Shown here piece by piece: positions 61,993 through 64,000 of a stretch of 64,000 nt of DNA. The translations under genes and the position numbers were made by a program. Source of the stretch: Corbicula japonica (Eukaryota; Mollusca; Bivalvia; Venerida; Cyrenidae). The first letter of the stretch is position 1, and each line of letters opens with the position of its first letter. The stretch covers positions 499,001 through 563,000 of the forward strand of contig JAZAYU010000258.1 of assembly GCA_038501625.1 (NCBI GenBank). The letters run 5' to 3'. The notes below the pieces were generated by a model. That model worked only from the letters and a program-made list of their open reading frames with translations, was not told the DNA's origin and searched no databases.

Positions 61993-63004
61993 ATGGCTGA
62001 CCATGGACGCACACTTCACCGACGAGGTACTGTTTTCAGATATTTGGAAATTTAAACGCGCAGATTTTATATTTCAAAAGAATATATTATTCGACTTTAT
62101 TTTGACAATATAATTGCAACGTTTTTATGAGTTTGTAAAGGTTTTTAACATTTGAAATTTCAAAAATTCTCTGAATGACACTCTGCCGAACCAGAGAGGT
62201 CTTTGGCCGAACGCTACATTTCGACTAATTAAAAATTTTGGGACATGTCTGACAGATGCTGACGTATTTTGAAATGAATGAACAGTGGTGTGATCAACAT
62301 GGAATCCGGGTTCGATACTCTAAGCTCTGCTAGACACCTTGGTTCTTCAACTGTTCAACATGGCAGAGGCAAATCGAAAGTAGGGGGTGGGGGTACCCAT
62401 AGTCTCAATAATTCGATTCAAAGTACAGACCCATTTTACAAACTGACTTTTTATAGATGTCTGCCCTTAAAAATTACATCTCAAGCTGTTATCATTAAAA
62501 CTGTGGTGGAAAACACACTTCTTTAAGGTGGTATCATTTGTCACAATATACTGCTAAAGTGGGGAGGAGTGTGGTGTCATATTTCATAAAATTTTGTGTT
62601 ATTTAATAATTATAAATCTTCTTATTACTTCAGATATCAATTATAGGGCATATAAATGTTACAGGTCAATCAGGAATTATAAAAAATTAGAAATATGAAA
62701 CAATTTCTCTCACTGACTGACTGAATTGCCGGGAGTCCAAACTTCCAAATTATCCACCATAGTATTAAGGGTGGTAACGGTTGGAGTACACATGAACCAA
62801 TTAGTAAAAAAATCAGACGTCTTTTATATTAACGTCAATAGTGACATAATTGTTTGTCAAAATAGTTTTACAGCCGGAAAAAAACCCTAAGAATTTTGTT
62901 TTCTTTTGCTATAGATGGCAGCAAGAAAAATGATCAAACAAAGGAATTTATACAGAGACTGGATGACCCTACAGGATTTTGGGTTGAAAAGTTTGAAAAC
63001 AAAG
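61993..63004 (+). CDS. 5' exons of an unidentified gene (partial)
   Basis: Exon 1 (61993-62026): ATG in ACAACATGG, encoding MADHGRTLHRR, ends G/GTACTG in phase 1. Exon 2 (62915-63004): TTTTGCTATAG acceptor, phase 1 in and out, encoding DGSKKNDQTKEFIQRLDDPT and GFWVEKFENK, then a G/GTACTG donor. The phases agree and the promoter-like region sits directly upstream. No further exon could be placed before 64000, so the product is incomplete and I do not recognise it. The open frame at 62278-62526 lies in intron 1 and is not in phase. Confidence 0.6.
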
Positions 63005-64000
63005 GTACTGAATCAAAACATTTGCATTTTTCAGATTATTCAGCAGGTTTTTTTCAGCACTGTCTGCGCCTCCAGAAAATGGAGGTGTTCCCTAAGCAAA
63101 CAACCCTGTTCCCAATCATATCAAGTTGTCATTTTTCCCAATTGAAAACATATTTTATTTATGAAATTTCGGCAAAAATCTAATAAAATATATCAAAATA
63201 CACAGGTAATAGAAGAGTGACTTCCCTTTAAAATGCAGGTTATATACCACTAATTCATTTTCCATAGACTTCCATTATAACCTTTCATCAATTTCTGAAT
63301 TAACTATTGGGTCAAGCCCTTAAAATCATACAGTTCTCACGAGAACCTACCTAGAGACACCGTAAAATACCAATTCCACCCTAGCATGACCGATAAACTT
63401 TTTCGGCATTTTAGCCAGAAGTGTATGACCCAGGTCTCTGCGGAACTTTTGTTTACATTCTGTCAAAAATGACAGCTATTTTCAAGGTTGAATTTCACTT
63501 TTTTTTCATTATCAATTTCATATTATTTGTATTCAAATTACTACAAAATCATTATTTTTTCCCATTATAATTTTCTTTTTAAAATATTTATTTTCATTTT
63601 CTACCAATCAGGCTTGACCCCCTGCTACTGGTCCGCAAATTATTTAGAGGTTGTATTATGGTAAATAACTCAGTATTCCTCTGTGGTCCATTCGAATGAA
63701 GTCCGTTTCAATATATGCTATTTTTTTCTCTTCATCTGGGGGCCTCTTAACCGTTAGAAATCGACCTGTTTGTGACTTGTTTGTAGGAATAACATGTAAG
63801 GAAAATAAATGAAAGCAATTTCATGCCTATATCTCGTTTGGTAGAGGCGGACTAGTTCCGGAAGAGCGGATGTATATTTTTGGCACCGTATTTGCGATAC
63901 CGCATTTAAAATAGGGTCTGTTCGGTTAGAGATCAGTAATTTTCTTACAAGTAAGTTAACCCCCCATTTGCTGTGTGTTTTTGAATAGATGAAATGTAGA
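63005..64000. other. Probable intron; nothing recognised
   Basis: No acceptor with a coding continuation was found in phase 1. AT-rich with short polypyrimidine runs. Confidence 0.35.

Overview
This is an AT-rich, intron- and transposon-rich animal genome segment, most likely from a bivalve mollusc. The organism call is an inference. It rests on a Pearl-type tandem-repeat element with a (GACC)n tail, a Naiad-type Penelope-like element, BEL/Pao and pogo elements, CR1/jockey-like LINE pieces, and a gene with the C-terminal domain of Mieap/SPATA18, a family expanded in molluscs. There is no prokaryotic gene organisation, and no rRNA or intact tRNA gene was seen.

Layout. 1-4,470: no gene recognised; a diverged duplication of about 0.6 kb lies at 0.97-1.93 kb. 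4,481-6,425 (-): a broken pogo/Jerky-type DDE transposase with a spliced first intron and a PHD-like tail. 6,430-9,880: no gene, with hairpins and a foldback element. 9,887-33,776 (+): the main host gene, a 13-exon Mieap-like gene. Its splice phases join consistently, giving about 654 codons: a coiled-coil N-terminal half, acidic linker exons and a conserved C-terminal domain. Its introns hold most of the local mobile DNA: a mollusc-type tandem repeat (10.1-10.8 kb), a tRNA-Lys-like SINE relic, Penelope relics, a LINE 3' end (17.6-18.3 kb), a 2-kb hAT element (8-bp target duplication) with a Pearl element nested inside it (23.1-25.1 kb), and a complete but multiply disabled BEL/Pao LTR retrotransposon (26.3-32.4 kb, reverse orientation).

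35.0-38.9 kb (+): a disabled LINE with an internal tandem duplication of about 397 bp. 39.3-42.4 kb (+): a Naiad-type Penelope element with a remnant of an N-terminal GIY-YIG nuclease. 43.05-44.36 kb: an array of three copies of a dispersed repeat, here called R1. 44.84-45.57 kb (-): a pseudogene copy of the last two Mieap-like exons, opposite in strand to the main gene. 46-52 kb: two-sided foldback DNA made of octamer repeats, SINE-like DNA and a palindrome-cored minisatellite. 52.5-53.6 kb (-): a candidate two-exon small gene. 54.2-61 kb: a MITE, a GC-rich foldback, a LINE 3' end, an inverted R1 copy and a Tc1/IS630-type deletion derivative. 61.93-63.0 kb (+): a promoter-like segment with two NRF1-like palindromes and a YY1-like site, followed by the first two exons of an unidentified gene that continues beyond what can be traced.

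The host genes do not form an operon or an obvious pathway. The most informative points are the exon model of the Mieap-like gene, with an in-frame TAA near the start of exon 8 that a downstream acceptor could avoid; its inverted pseudogene paralogue; the nested insertions in its introns; and the permuted Penelope element.
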